Source: Rhopalosiphum padi
Taxonomy: Eukaryota > Arthropoda > Insecta > Hemiptera > Aphididae
NCBI RefSeq assembly: GCF_020882245.1
Contig: NC_083599.1
Location: forward strand, 7,502,001 to 7,566,000
DNA length: 64,000 nt
Direction of reading: 5' to 3'
Every line of letters starts with the position of its first letter. Within the stretch, counting starts at the first letter, position 1. Positions 1-14,709 of the stretch are shown here, in pieces. The notes below the pieces were generated by a model. That model was not told where the DNA came from and ran no database searches. It saw only the letters and a list, made by a program, of their open reading frames with translations. A program made the position numbers and the translations under genes.

Positions 1-3000
1 ATCCAAGTTTCCATTATATGTTATTTAAATATTATTTGACTTTTTTAAAATTTATTGAAAAGAACATTTTTAATAATTCATTATTTTATGATTGTAATAA
101 TGTAATTATATTAACAATATAGAAATTGAATAATATATAAATATTACTAAATAGCAAATACTATTTAAATTTCAAACTGTCAAGATTTCCAAAAATAGAA
201 ATCACGTATTTAATACTCTACTTGTTAATTTTTTTAAACATTTTAGTATGTAACGCAAACGAATCATTACATTTTTTCGTTTACTTAAGTGTTTATAATA
301 CACATATGATGTACATAGCATTATTTTCCGAAATAAAATGAAATAATACAATAATTAGCCGTATCAATTTTATTAATAATGAATTTGTTCGTATACCTAC
401 ATTTCTACAACATGTTTTCTGTAGATTTTCATTATTATATTTAAGAAAATTACCGAAACATAGGAAATTGGATCTATTAAAGTACCATATAGATAACAAT
501 CTCCAGTTTATAATAGTACAATATTAAATCGGAAATATGTCCAAAGAAAAAAAAACCACAGCAAAAAAAAATAATTCTTCTCTTTTAACTCGAAATAATC
601 TAAACAAAAAATTCAATAATAAACTTTTTTATTATTGTAAAACTAAAACATCAAATAAATATTTCAAATTTTAAATTGCATACAAATTTTGTTACCTATG
701 ATTAATACGCGATTTCGGTATATAAAGTGTTATATTTGAATAGCTTATATATTTTTCTTTAATAATAATCACAAGACTAATGAAAAAATTATTTTTCTAC
801 TTCAAAGTTTAAACCAAAATTCTGATATTTATTGATTAACTGCCATAATATTAGAACGCCACCTAAGTAATTACATCTATTCATATTATAATTTTGTACA
901 AATAGTAGTTTTGACATAAACTTCAATATTAGTTTTTAACTTAGTTACATACGGTATTTTTTTTTTTTTACAGTAAAGGTTTTATTTATTTTTAAACGCA
1001 CTTCAATCACATTGTGATGAATTTTATTTTAATAATCAAAATCTTTAAATAATAATTATTTCCATGAACTACCAGAATAGTTTTGAAATAATTCTTAAAA
1101 CAGTATTAAGTAAAATGTAACTATCGCCTTTGAAAAAAAATTGTATAGCGTGACTTTTCAGTGCCAACCTAGTTTCAAGAATAATCGCTTCAAATTTAAA
1201 GGCATCGACCTCAACAGTCCAACTTACAACAAAGTGTATCTCACTTTTAATTCACCTACTTAAATATTATTTATTAAACATAATATAGAGCATAATATAC
1301 TATATAGGGCATTGTACTTTGAGTCTATAGTATACGGACGTCTACAATTATATTATATGCGTATAATATAAGGATTATGGTTAGATAAAAGGCAAATCAA
1401 TTTTAAACGAGCTAAAAAATTGTTGATAAGTATATTTCGTGATCATATTTCATTTAACATTTGTATTTAATCAGAACTTGTTTTCGTTTATAGTCTATGT
1501 AAATATTACTACAATTATAAGACGTGTTGTTTTATTACAAAATAGTATAAGAGCATAGGTACCTACTATTTTATTATATTATATACGCGTGTATGTGTTA
1601 TATATGTAAATATGATGTGATTTTGAAGAGCTATACAGACAGCTCTATTTGTTTGCTTTTTAATAGATAAATAACAGGTATCCCATAATATTTTTTACCA
1701 ACTGTCTATATTTGTATATATTGGAAGGTAGATACTTAAGAATCCATACAAATATCGTGAAACAATGACTATTAGCATAAAATACATAATCATTATATTA
1801 AGCAATAAATTCGTAAAAAAAAAAATTTAGTTAAGTTGATTGTATGTTTAAGGCAATAAATTAAATATTGTTGTAAAAAATTAAGAAAAAATACAGATGT
1901 TTTTAATCTTTAATTTCATAAATAATATTATATTTTAGAAAAGTTTTAAAATGTATAACAAAGGACTACAATGCTTAATATTTTATATTTATTGTAATCC
2001 GTTTTTTAGTCTCCACGTGTATACATGACCTCACTATGTGAGTCGTCATTGACCAACAAAACAGGCTACTAAACTGTTTTATTACTTTTATATGCCTATA
2101 CAGTTTATTCTCGACTGTTAAATCTACAACATAAAATATATTGATGATTCAGCTAAATTTTTAGCAGAATAGTAAAACATTCCATTAGAACATAGAAGTC
2201 AATTTTAAACACTTTTTTATATTCAAAATACCTATTATACTATTTTAAACACGTGTTTTTATTTTTAAATATTACTTAAGTTAATATACTAATACTTTTT
2301 GCCCAGTTTAAATGTAATAAACCAAATCAATTTAAAATCAGTAGTATTACGTGAACTATATTACTATATTATAGTCTGTAATAATAAGTTATGTACCACG
2401 CAAATAAACAAATTTATACCATTTAAATAAATTTGATTTTTAAAATTTCCATTAATAATTATAGTTTATAGTTTATTTCTATATTATTAAATATCTAGTG
2501 TATAGTATTTATGTTGTATGATAAGCATAATATATATATATATATATATAATATTACACATTATTGCTTGTATTATATAGATAAAGAATTGAAGATTTTT
2601 TAATTATTTAAATGATTTTAATACCATCAAGTTATATTATTATTATTTTTTGTTCGACTCGGTTATAATAACTATAGAACTAATAGGTATTCTGAAACAG
2701 CAATATATTTACATAAATTGATATTTAATTGTAATTGAAAACAATATTTTTTATATACTTAGATACCTATTATTGAAATATCTAAATATTTTATTTTCAT
2801 TCCTACCAGAGTTAACTGTAACTATATTATTAACATGTAGTTAAAAAATTTTAATTAATTCATAAAAACGTTATTTGGTTATCGTTATTACTTATTACCT
2901 TTTTACTTTTTTATATGCCAACTTATATTATTTTTAAATTCATAGACTTATGAAGAAAAATATTTACTGGGTATTTCAATGAATTTACAAAAATCGATTT

Positions 3001-4488
3001 ATTAACGAGTATATCTAGGTGATCAATTACGAGTATATTCAATTATTGCGGGTAAAATATACTATAACTTTATGCAGAGTACTGTCACCCATCACTAGAA
3101 TTGTAAGCTTGAAAATTATCAATTTAAAATTATTATTCATTGAACATTTTTAAAATTTTAATTTTAATGTATTTTTCTTAACTTAATTAGTTTTTAATAT
3201 ATTAAATTAATTTTTAAATATATTCAAATACTTTATAAAATTTCTGTTTCATTTTTATTTACATTGTAACAAGTATAAAGTCAGAGTCAAACAAAACAAT
3301 TATAATAAAAATACTACTATAATGGAAAAAATTATAATTTGGGTAAAATTGTGGAAGTGATTCATACAATAAATTACAAAAAAAATCAATAATTGTAGAT
3401 TTGTAGCAAAACATTTATACACTCATTATTTATACTGAAGCAAAACGACAACATTTTTAATAAAAGAAAAAAATTCACATTTATTACCGAGTTAAATATT
3501 ATATATTGTTATAGGTATATATAATATATATTTAATGACTTGTATTTTGAATTTACTATATTATTGTGTTCAATATAATAACACCAAAATAATATTAAAA
3601 TGGGTATAAATGGTAATAAAAGTACATAGTTTAAAATATAATTATGAATATCTGAATAATAATATAATTATAAGTTGTAACTACAACTATAAAATATCAA
3701 AAGATTTATTTGATAAGAAATTAATATGAAAAATTATAAAATTTTCATGAAATTTACATCACCACCCATCACGCACGGTTCATCAAAACTTTAAATACCT
3801 ATCGATATCTAATTATCTATTCGTTCTAAATTCTCCGGAAAATATTCTGCATAAAATCAATAAAAACCAAAAAATCAAAATGATAACATGCCATTCAAAA
3901 AAATAAAAATCTAAAATATTATAATTATAAAAAAATATGAATTACAAATATAATATCAAAAATATTGTTTTGTAATGACTTCAAAGTATGAACTTTGTGA
4001 AAATTGTTAGTCTTACGCCCTAACGTTAAAAATAATCATTATATTAAAGATTATAATTTATGTAGCAAACATACAGCATATAAGTACAAGCAATACAACT
4101 AGTATATAAATATAATAAATATAAATGATAACGAATTAACGATAAAAAAAATATTATTTAATTATTAATAAAAATTTAAAGAAATTTCATTAATGTATGT
4201 AAATATTAGTTTGAAATCTTACAAAGTTAATAACTACTTAGTAATTAACTATTAATATGTAACTATGTAATTCAAAATTTATTTTAATGACGAATATAAA
4301 TTACAACATAATGTTTAGATACAGACGACTAAGTATCACTACTGTTAATGTTTGTTTTAAAAAAAATGCCAAAAAAATACAATTAAAGCTCCTGTAATGT
4401 TATGTTGCAATAAACCATTGCTAATTTTTCACTGAATTCTAATATACAGCATGTAGTATATATATATGTATCGTAAGCATAATATATA
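1..4488. other. AT-rich intergenic DNA
   Basis: No gene, RNA gene or defined transposon recognised. It contains a (TA)n tract near 2530-2550. Confidence 0.6.
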
Positions 4489-4728
4489 GTCAAATCAGGC
4501 ATTTAGTAAAATTAAACATTTGTATTATTTTAAAAATTTAACTATATTTCTACTAATTATTTATTGCTATTTTATATAAAATAAAATAAAAACTATGTAT
4601 TATTTATTAATATGTGAAACACGTAGGTATATTAAATATGTTTATTTTCGAATCCATCGGTACTATTGTTTTAAATCTTAAATCATAAATATATATAAGT
4701 AATTATTAATTAGATATGATAGACGTAG

Positions 4729-4928
4729 AGTCTATCGAGTGATTCTCAAACTTTTTTGTCATGGAGCCCCCCTAAATTTAATGTGAAACTGTCAAGGCCC
4801 CTTTAATCAAAACCATTAATTCCTTTATTATGTCGTACCAGGAGTAGGTTAGGTATACATTATATATGTATTTCACGGCCCACCAGACACCAGTCATATA
4901 GCCACGGCCCCCAGTTTGAAAAGCACTG
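4729..4928. mobile_element. hAT-Charlie-like MITE nested in the inverted-repeat arm
   Basis: GAGTGATTCTCAAACTTTTTT near the left end and CAGTTTGAAAAGCACTG at the right end are inverted, with GGAGCCCCCC and CGGCCCCC just inside. ACGTAG occurs on both sides (4723-4728 and 4929-4934). The opposite arm has a single TAGACGTAG, so it acts as the unoccupied site. The left end is offset by several bases from the presumed duplication. Confidence 0.6.
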
Positions 4929-5014
4929 ACGTAGGCAATAATACAAGTGTATTATACACCCTATAGTCTATAGTACGAGTAGTAAGTACTATATATTCGT
5001 ATTAAATAAAAATC

Positions 5015-5200
5015 CAATCAACGTCCGATGGAAATTTTAAATGGTTCATGAACTATCAGGATCACTCAACCAAATATTTGTATCGTTAACCATTTACTTC
5101 AAAACGAGCCACCAAAGTTGCACACGAACTTTTAAAAATATTTTTGGAACAAAGATCATCTCAAATACTTCAGTCTGATAATGGAAGAGGTGTTGATTAA
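5015..5200 (+). pseudogene. Integrase core (rve) fragment, broken
   Basis: In one frame the translation reads QSTSDGNFKWFMNYQDHSTK, then LTSKRA-like and LQSDNGR-like motifs. This matches the middle of the DDE integrase core seen in Ginger transposons, gypsy elements and KRBA2/SCAND3-type host proteins. The second catalytic Asp (SDNG) is present. An in-frame stop lies at 5087, and both ends of the domain, including the first Asp and the final Glu, are missing. It is a relic with no function. Confidence 0.75.
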
Positions 5201-5520
5201 AATATATAGTACTCACTATAGTCACTACTCGTACTATGGATTATAGGGTATATAATATACTCGTATATATAATATAGTCTACGTCTATTACATCTAATTA
5301 GTAATTACTTATTTATATTTATGATTTAAATTATAAAACAATAGTACCAGTGGACACGAAATCAAACATATTTCATAAACCTACGTGTTTTACATATTAA
5401 AAAATAATACAATAATACATAGTTTTTTTTTTATATATAAAATAGCAATAAATAATTAATATAAAATATAGTTACATTTTTAAAACAATACAAAATATTT
5501 CATTATTATTTGGCTGACTT

Positions 5521-8500
5521 GAAATAGGCATTTCACTAAGTCTAAATCGTAATAGTTATTTTTTAATGATTTTTATTTAATTTACTTTATAATTTAAAAA
5601 CTTTTAGTAATAGTTTAGAGTGTGGTTATGCACACGTCAATAATAAGCAAAGCAGAGTTGGCGCAAAACCTTCAACAGGGATAACATGACACAAAGTTCA
5701 TGCATGATATTATACCATATTACAGTTCTAAACGTCATATTTTACAAGTGTTGATAAGTTTGTACTAAGTTTAATATTCCATTATATTAACAACTTATCA
5801 ACAACAACAATATTCTAACAATTAACTAGTATAAGTAGAAGCAACGCTACACGCTCTAGCGTAATCAATACGCGTATATGAACATCGAATACCGAAAATA
5901 AAACAGTAATACGGAGTGATACATTTAACGTAGGATATTCAAACATTATTTCAGAAAACATTAATGCTTTTGTATAATTTTTAAGTTTTTTACTCTTTTA
6001 AATGACAACATCCATTCTTAATGTAACATATTCCAAAACTGAATAATATTCGGAGTATTTCGATCTATCAAAATCAAACTTTGAACAAGTAGTTTATAAA
6101 ATATGACTATATAGAGAACGAGTTTTATTGTAAATACATATTTTAATTGGAATGAGATATTTTCTATCTGATAAAAAATATGGATAATTTAGATCACATA
6201 TTGAAATAAGCTCAAATGTATTTTAAGTAATTTTACATTTTTTGGTATAAATATTTTTATATATTTGGTAAATAAGTATGTATTATAAGTATAATTATTT
6301 TATAAATTTGTAATTTATCGGTTGTATGGGTTGTCAAAAGTAATAAAAATACCCTGACATTGACCAGTTAATATAGTAACAGTTAAAAATATATTTCTTA
6401 AAGCCCAAAGTCGAGTTTTAAAATTCAAAAAATTATATCATGACCTAAATCGTTCTCCAGAGACTATTTTAATGAGTTTGAGTACGTGATTAATAGAAAC
6501 CGCTCAATATTATGTTGAACTTTTTGAAAAAATTAAAGAAATAATTATTTCAAATTTAGTTACTGAAACAGTGAAACTAAATCCACTTTACATTTTTAAA
6601 CCTCAAAGAATATATAGTTTTGCATTGATTCAAGAATCAGTTAAGCAATATAAATACTCTTATGCTCTGATATAAATATATATTATATTATGCACATATT
6701 ATTTTACATTTTATTTACTTTTTTTGTTAAGCAATAATTGCATATTATGGTTTTACTACATAAAATCGGTTCCCTGGTTATAAATACTTATAGTTCAACT
6801 TTTTATGTATTTAAGCACTCCAAAAAATATTCTTCTTTAGAATAAAGAATTAAAAATGCACGTAATCAATAAAAAATAATTTAAAAAATAATAATGATAA
6901 AAAATGTGTTTTTTACCAATTATATTATACACGTATATGTTAACACATTATAATTTTCAAATTTTACATTACTTCAGAATACTGCAGGTATAAGGATTTG
7001 AACAAACATAATTTTTAAATAAATAGACGGTAAAATATTATTTAGATTTTTCATAAAATAATAATTTAAACCACATAATTTACGTTAGAAAATGTAATTT
7101 GCTATATTTTAATTAAACTGAAAACTGTATTTTAATGTCATAATGTAATTTCAACTTATTATTTACAACACATTTTTATGTTATACTATTTAAGTATTCA
7201 CCAATAATTAACAGGCTTTATGTACATATATTTTTCATTTTATTTTATATATTGTAATTGGTTCTTTTCAAGTGCTTACAATAACTTTGTAAACACAATA
7301 AAGGTACATCACATGTGCAAAGTTATTTTTAAATAAATATGATAAAATAACTGTGTAATTTAAAATTTTTAGGTAAAGCCGTCTAGGTCGTATTTAAACA
7401 AATTATTATAATTATTATTACAATCCACATATAGAAAGGTAAACAATTAACGAATCATCTATACATATTTTTATAAATATTATATCTGGTTTTATGCAAA
7501 ACTTCGTTAAATCTATATTGTCAAGTTTAGTGTTAACACTTTAAATCATAGACCGTTTAAGGAATTAATTATTTTGCGAAGAGCGTATACTATATATATA
7601 TATATATATATCTACCCATTAAAAATAGGTATCTAATTTCGATTTATTTTTTTTCATAAAAGCCAGCTGAATTTTGCTAATAAAATGGTTGTTAGGATCT
7701 CTAGTGAGCTTTATATTTCAAATCGTACGTATATCAGTTAAAATGTATACTGAGAAAAATGCCAAACAATCAACATTTGGAGAACTGCGGGAACACCCCG
7801 AATATACCAATTTAAATTGTAATTATTTTAGATAAACAACTATTTTTTTTTTTTAATAAATAATAGTTTAATACCATGAAAATAACATTAAAATAATAAA
7901 TAATCTTTAATTTTCTTTCGTAATAATTTAATTAATAATAACATAATAACTACATTGCATTTATGTAATACCTAATAGTGTATTATTATAATTATCTATA
8001 TTACTTTTTGTACAAGAAATATATTAAAATTACAATAAATTATTATATATTTATAATACTTAAATGTTATAAATCTACTATTACCATTTTTATCTTTGCA
8101 ATAATTCTTAAATCCAGTTTATTTTGGGAAAAATAATTAAAAAATTTAATAGACTACCGTTTTTTATAAACACTTTGTATAATCCTTAATTTTCAAACGG
8201 CCTAAAACATTTAAATAACAATTATTAACAATATATTGCTTTTATAATGTGAACATTGAATATTTAAATTCTTAAAAAATATTGTAATATACCTACAACT
8301 TAGTAACTTAAAACTTAATAATACTAAAATTTGTACATGAAAAATTGTTTTGAGAAACAAAATAGATAATAAATTAACTGTACCTAACCTAATTATGAAT
8401 TACGAACAGTATAACATTTAAGTACAATGTAAAGTATAACAAGTTTAAATGAATTTCAATTTTGTATGATAATTTGTACGATAATGAAATATTGAAATAT

Positions 8501-10500
8501 TACTCTTTTTATCATTGGTATACATGTCTATCAATGTAATCAATAATAATATAACTACACAAGTTTTTACATTACAAAGATTTAAGTAATAAATTCAAAC
8601 ATGTCATATTTTCACCAATACTATAAATAGATATGTTAATATAAGTAAATATCAAATAATATTAATAAGGCTGTGAATTTTTAAGAAATTGCATTTTTTT
8701 TTTTGGTGAATGTGAAACGTAGCTTTTTAAGTAAATTGTGTAACGACAAATCCATTTATAAAACTTTTATTTTGCATTTTTTGACGTTTTTAATTTTTGT
8801 AGGTCATATTTTACTTTTTTAGTTCATTTTCCAATATTTTTGATTAAATTCCGTCAATTAACATCTTTGAAAATCTATTAATGTTTCAGGTAAATAGCAT
8901 TATTAAAGAATCAATCAACTTTAATATCAAAATTCAAAACAAGTCAACTTTTTTGTAATTTTTTTTTTTTTTTTGTTAAATAAATACATTTTTATACAAT
9001 ATATAAATTATAATATAATTATATCAATTTAAATATTTAATTTAAATTAAAAACCATTTTAAGTTCATATTTTATTGCATTTTTTTGACATTAATTTTAA
9101 ATGCATTTTTTAAGGTTTTTTAGTGCATTAAATTCATAGCCCTAATTATAAGTTATTATAACTTATAAGGTTTAATTTATAATTAATAATTATTCTATGT
9201 TATCACTTTAATAGTTGTTAGAAATAGTGTTCCAAAAAGTTATCTCCATTATGAGTGCAACACGTGAAAGTCCAATGGATCCAATAGGAACTCTATTTTT
9301 TTATTATTTTATAAGTCCTCAATAGTCAATAATCCAAAAGACTATGGCAAATATTTTAAGACATATTTAAATAAATTATATACGTTAGATTATTTGAGAA
9401 TAATAAAAATAATAACTTTAATATTAATGAAAATGTGTAGTTATTTCTCAGTTTTAATTTTAATTCCAAGTTTCCAAGAATACAATTGTTATTTTGTAAA
9501 CCTGAAATTTGAATACAAGGTTAGCATTAATAGTGATATCTATAGCTAATATAAAATAAAAAAGCGGGCAAGTATATAACCACTTTTCTGTACAGTATGT
9601 GTCGAGTGCACTTCGTCATTGAGTAGGTCACTGTAAGTCTGTAATGGATGTGATAAATTTGAATTCAATGATAAATCATTGCATACGAATTATTATGATT
9701 ATATGGGCGGAATCGGCTAGTTAAGCAATATTCCTAAGTGTATTGTGTATTTTAATATATATATATATATATATATTGAAATTGCTACTAATTAATTAAT
9801 TTTACTATTATTATTACGGTAGATAGAAATAGAAAAAAACTAAAATCGTTATTTTATCAGTAAATTTCCTATTTCGTCAAATTTAAACTTTAGACAAAAA
9901 AAAAACATTTATTTTCTAATACTCAATTCTTTTTCATAGTTCTTGTAAGTAAAACTCATAATATGGAACTTTGTATTAATTTTCAAAGCCTCTGCGTATG
10001 AATATTAAAAATATTATGAATGCTAAACTAAAAGTTGATTTTTTACAAATTTTCTCAATTTTAACGAACCTCATAAAAATTCTAACTTTAAACGATTATA
10101 AAAAATTATTGTAAATTTACACTCAACTCTTTTTTTCAGTAATAACAACTTATGAGAAACCTTGTATTTAATTTTTATTCTAGTTAATTATTTGGATTTA
10201 ATTTCAAGTATCTAAAGTTGTTCATTTTTAAATTACATTAAAATAACAAAATCGATTTAGTTGAAACTGAATTCACGTAAATTGTTTTAGTATTATAAAA
10301 AATACTGACAATTTTTTTAACAGCAGCTAGACATACTAACTAGATTCAGCTTCCTATCAGAAATTACATTTAAATTGAAAATTAAAGTTTTTTTATTGCA
10401 ACAAAAAATAGTAACATCAGACACACAAAAAAATACATAAATTATACATATATAGCCAAATATGTATACTAGATATAGTATTTTCTAATGAACTGTTACC
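5521..10500. other. AT-rich intergenic DNA
   Basis: No gene seen. TA tracts lie near 7591-7612 and 9755-9775. The stretch 9563-9690 (AAAGCGGGCAAGT to about GGATGTG) is less AT-rich and may be part of an aphid interspersed repeat. Confidence 0.55.
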
Positions 10501-10733
10501 CAGTGACGTACCGAAGTAGGCTTTTTTGAGGCAATCGCCTAAAGATCAAAGTGGGTAGTTAGGTAGGTGTCGGGCTACGAATTTAACGCGTAAGATAAAA
10601 ACTTTTTAGTAATAACTATTAATATTTATTCTATATTAACTATTAAGTAAAAAAAAAAAATGTGGATTAAAAGCTGTGGGTGCATTCAGATGATAGTTTG
10701 CCTCAGGTCTAAAAATTGTTCAGCACACTACTG
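10501..10733. mobile_element. Small hAT-like relic
   Basis: It begins CAGTGACGTACCGAAG and ends CTTCAG-type inverted sequence (GTTCAGCACACTACTG), with GAGGCAATCGCCT and TTGCCTCAGG inside. The 8-base flanks (CTGTTACC and CTCTACCA) match only roughly. There is no coding capacity. Confidence 0.35.
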
Positions 10734-11899
10734 CTCTACCATAACTAAAATACTAAAACTTATATTTTCTGTTATTTCAGATTTAAAATGAAGCAATAAG
10801 GAATGTAATAATTTTACAAAGAGGGTTTTATATAAATATATGAGTAGAGTAGGTATAACAACTGTCATACCATTTATTAATTAGACTTTTCAGTTTTATT
10901 TTATTTTCAGAATGGAAACTATTCCAGCATCCCATATACCATGTAGATATCTTATTTAAACTAATTAGAACTAATTAATATATATACTATGGACTATGGA
11001 GACAAAAAATATCAGCTCATTTTTGATAAAATCGAATTGTTTTACGCTTAAATTTATAAATGAATAACAGAAACTTGAATATTTCAATAAATATTTAACC
11101 TAACATTTTTTTAAACATATATTTTGGCTCGACATTTTAATACGTAGTTTAGTTCATCAATTGTTAGTTCTTACAAAATTTAATAATTTTGATAATTCAA
11201 GGTCACAGTTTTTGTATGAAGATTTAATGTAAAGCGTTTTGAGTTCAAGTATTAACAAAATTTGTCAAAACCACATTAGGTATGTTATAAACTATATCAT
11301 AGTTTGCTGATATTCACCGGGCTCCTTCGCTCAGGTAAGGTTTTAATCGTATTTTTTGTACACAAATATGATAAAAAATGATATTTTATCTTATTGTATT
11401 TAAATTTAACACATCTTGCATTACTTACCCAAAACATCAAAACCTACAAATATACAGCAAAAGTGAGTTTCCCGAATTTCGTATAATGTATCGGTCTTTT
11501 ACGTGTACACCTACTTCGACTATAATACCTATTATACGTGAATATAGGAGTAGCAGTGGGCTGATTGGGCTGTATATAATATACTTATCATAAAACCAAA
11601 GTATAGTGTTAAAATGTATTTTATAAAAGTACCTTGAATTAAATGCATCATTAAAACAACTGCATGGCTGCTATTACTCATATCATTATATACTTTCGTA
11701 CTGGACGAGATCGGTGCCCTTTTTCGCGTAAGTAAATATTATATTACTCCTATCGCGCGGCTATCAATGATTACATTATTCTAAGTAATTAAAATGCCTA
11801 TTATAATGAGCGAATTATATAATGCTGTTCTTTATTATAATATTTTCTTACATTATATTATATATATATATATATCATGATAAAAATATAAAATATAGA

Positions 11900-12422
11900 T
11901 GATTATTGTTCGATTGGCGGCAGTGCGTACAAAATAAACCTACGCATTGAAGGTCGGAGGTATCATTTATTGATTATATAAAACACAAATATAGACACAA
12001 ACAACAAATCATTTACAAACACACATCGTATTACCATAATATATATCGGCGGTGGTGGCGGCGGTGGTTCACATGTTTATGCATTAATAATTTGCCTATA
12101 TATAGGTAGTATAATTTATAATATATATATATATATATATATTATACATAAATATATAGTATAGTATGGTTAACATAATATATTACACATGTATAATGGT
12201 GGAAGCAAGAAAAAAAGAAAAAAATGTAAAATCTCGACGGTTGTATATTATATACATACGCATAATATTATAATGGCCTGCGGTCCAGGACCACTATTAT
12301 AATGTTCGGTTGTGTGCGTGCTTGTGCGTGTGTGTCTGCGTTTATTATGTGCGTCTGCAACGAAATAATAAATACACACGACATCGCCGCGAATATTGCC
12401 AAATCGTAGTATTCTATCCGGT

Positions 12423-12456
<34 letters not shown>

Positions 12457-12900
12457 ATAGTCGTCGGAACGAGAAGAATAATAAAAAATAAAATAATAAA
12501 AAAAAAACAAAAACGAGCCGACTATTATGTGTTGCGTGCATATATTATATATATATATATATAATTATATACCTCTATTCGCAGTGGCGGCGCGAGAGGG
12601 GTTTTACGAAACTATTGTCTCACTATATACGACTAAAACGGGGTGTACCTATATATATATATATACACACATACCGGATAGGATTCGGTATATATTATAT
12701 TCCTGCACGTCGTATTTCATCTATACCGCTGCAGAGTATCCCCCATACAGCCATAACACGCTGCACGCGTAGTTACATAATAAAACCTGACGTTCTTGGA
12801 AGTATAATCGTGAGTTATACCTATACCTAGCACACTGTGGCAGTGTGTTGTCGAGCGTGTTTCCAAAAAACCAACCGGGCGCGAACTATATGGCGGGGCC
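11900..12900. other. GC-richer patch with microsatellites
   Basis: This patch contains GGCGGTGGTGGCGGCGG (about 12049), a GTC/GTGT-rich stretch, a (GTC)n run at 12424-12456 and several (TA)n tracts. The short ORFs on both strands here translate the repeats as poly-Arg or poly-Asp and are not genes. It may be a regulatory region or promoter of an unseen transcript. Confidence 0.4.
12424..12456. repeat. (GTC)n microsatellite
   Basis: About eleven GTC units without interruption. Confidence 0.9.
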
Positions 12901-14349
12901 AGAACATTATATTATTATAACATCGTGCCCGTGTAATATATTATTTGGAAAAAAAAAAAACGTTAAAACCTAATACTTATGTTGTATAGTAAACGAGTTT
13001 AGCAATTATATGAATTTTTGAAAACGGTTCAGGTGGACAATAACTCGGGTATTTAAACGCGCCTATGGGGAAATTCAAGTGGAGTCACATTTGAAGGGAG
13101 CATGTTTTTTTCTAGTAGCACAATGGACGTTGTTGATGAAAAACTTAACCATTTTTTTAATTTATAAGACATTTAATAGGTACCTACTGTGTACCTAATA
13201 TCATGTAGGTAATTGTCACAATAATAATTTATATTGATAGTTTATAAAAGTTTAAGTATAATATTATATAGACGCTTAGTGGCTTAGACGTACATATATA
13301 TAAAATGTATTGCAATAGTGATGTATCAATGTGTGTGTGTGTATAAAGAAACATAATTCTATACCAACCAGTTTCAACGTACCCATATTATGTATTTTTA
13401 AGTGCAAGCTTTATTATGTATTCTTCAACTTCTTTTGTCGAACGAAATGACGCTGATATTACATATATGGATCCACTTTTACAAAAGTTTGTATGCAGGC
13501 AATGAGTATGTATCTACAACAACAAAAATATAAACCTTTACAATTTTATTTCTAAACACATTTTTTCATTTCAACGGTAGTTGTATGCATCAACTGACAC
13601 GATAAAATGTCTAAAAATTCTTTAAAAAATCACTTAAATTTATCCACGATTTCTAAAAAAAAACCTCGTGATAGTGTTTTATTATTCTTTACCTTTTCAG
13701 TACCATTTTAACAGTCGTATTTATAGTATTGTAATTTAATTTGTTCGATCTCTCATGTGTGGAAACATCTAAAATGACGCCACTGAAGTGAGTTGTATAT
13801 TTTCTTTTGTTTTTTTTTTCGGTTAACAATTATGAGAGAGTCAAACCTTTATACTCCGCTTTCTCGTTAAAAAGTTTATAATTGAAATGAATGCAACTGA
13901 CTCAAAATTAGTTACCTTTTCACACTTTATATTTTTAAATGTAATAATTTGGGATGAAGATCCAAAGCAAACTATTCTAAAAATTAAAAAATTATTGAAC
14001 TTTATGTATTGATTCTAATACAGAGAAAAATATGGTAAATCAAATGCGACCAACAAATTATTTTATCTAAACGTCCTATTTTCTTTGTTAAAATAAATTT
14101 AAAATTCACGAATTACGTCAAAACCCACTATTTCCAAAGGAAAAAATAACCATTTCCAAATTATTTCAAAGCGTATTTCTCTTATTATTATTTATTTCCA
14201 TCATAGTTAGTAAATGTTTATAAAACCGTAATTAAATTAAATTAAATTATACAATATTTCGTCTGCTAATAAAATAAATAGAATCGTAAAGTCTATAATT
14301 TCTTTATTATTAATAACAAATTAAGTCAAAACTACAGTATTTTAAATCA

Positions 14350-14709
14350 TCTATACTATAATATTATAACAAGGAAAGATTTGATTATTTGTACCTATTG
14401 AAAATAGAATGAAACTACTGAACCGATTTAAATGAAATTTGGTACATAGATAGTTTAGACACTGAGAAAGGACATAGGCTACTTTTTAATACTTAAAAAG
14501 GGCTGTAAGGGATTTAAATAGGGGATGGTATATATTATAACAAAATTAATTCAAAAAAATTTAATAAAAAAAAACTAGGTAATTAGACATATTTTTAGCA
14601 TCCTACCAACCGCTTATATATTTATTACTATTCAATCCTAACCTAACCTATCTCGGTTTCACATGAGCTGACTTTTGCCCGAGCAACGCCGCGTGCTCAA
14701 CACAGCTAT
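14350..14709 (+). mobile_element. Helitron-like non-autonomous fragment
   Basis: It starts TCTATACTATAATATTATAA, continues with AACTACTGAACCGATTTAAA, and ends in a GC-rich pairing segment (GCCCGAGCAACGCCGCGTGC) before CAGCTAT. These match the 5' end, body and 3' hairpin style of insect Helitrons as I know them. There is no Rep/helicase coding sequence. The true 3' end is uncertain. Confidence 0.55.

Larger units (their letters stand above)
4489..5520. mobile_element. Long inverted-repeat transposon relic (Ginger-like?)
   Basis: Left arm about 4489-5005 and right arm about 5200-5520 are diverged reverse-complement copies. Examples are ACACGTAGGT, GGTACTATTGTTTTA, TAAATCATAAATAT, AATTAGAT.T.ATAGACGTAG and GTACGAGTAGT. 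Between them sits only a fragment of integrase core. TIRs plus an rve-type integrase suggest a Ginger-type DNA transposon that lost its interior. A gypsy-type source for the integrase piece is the alternative. Exact ends and target duplication were not resolved. Confidence 0.65.

Noticed and set aside
12248..12830. Poly-Asp and poly-Arg ORFs
   Set aside because: They are translations of the (GTC)n and TA repeats.
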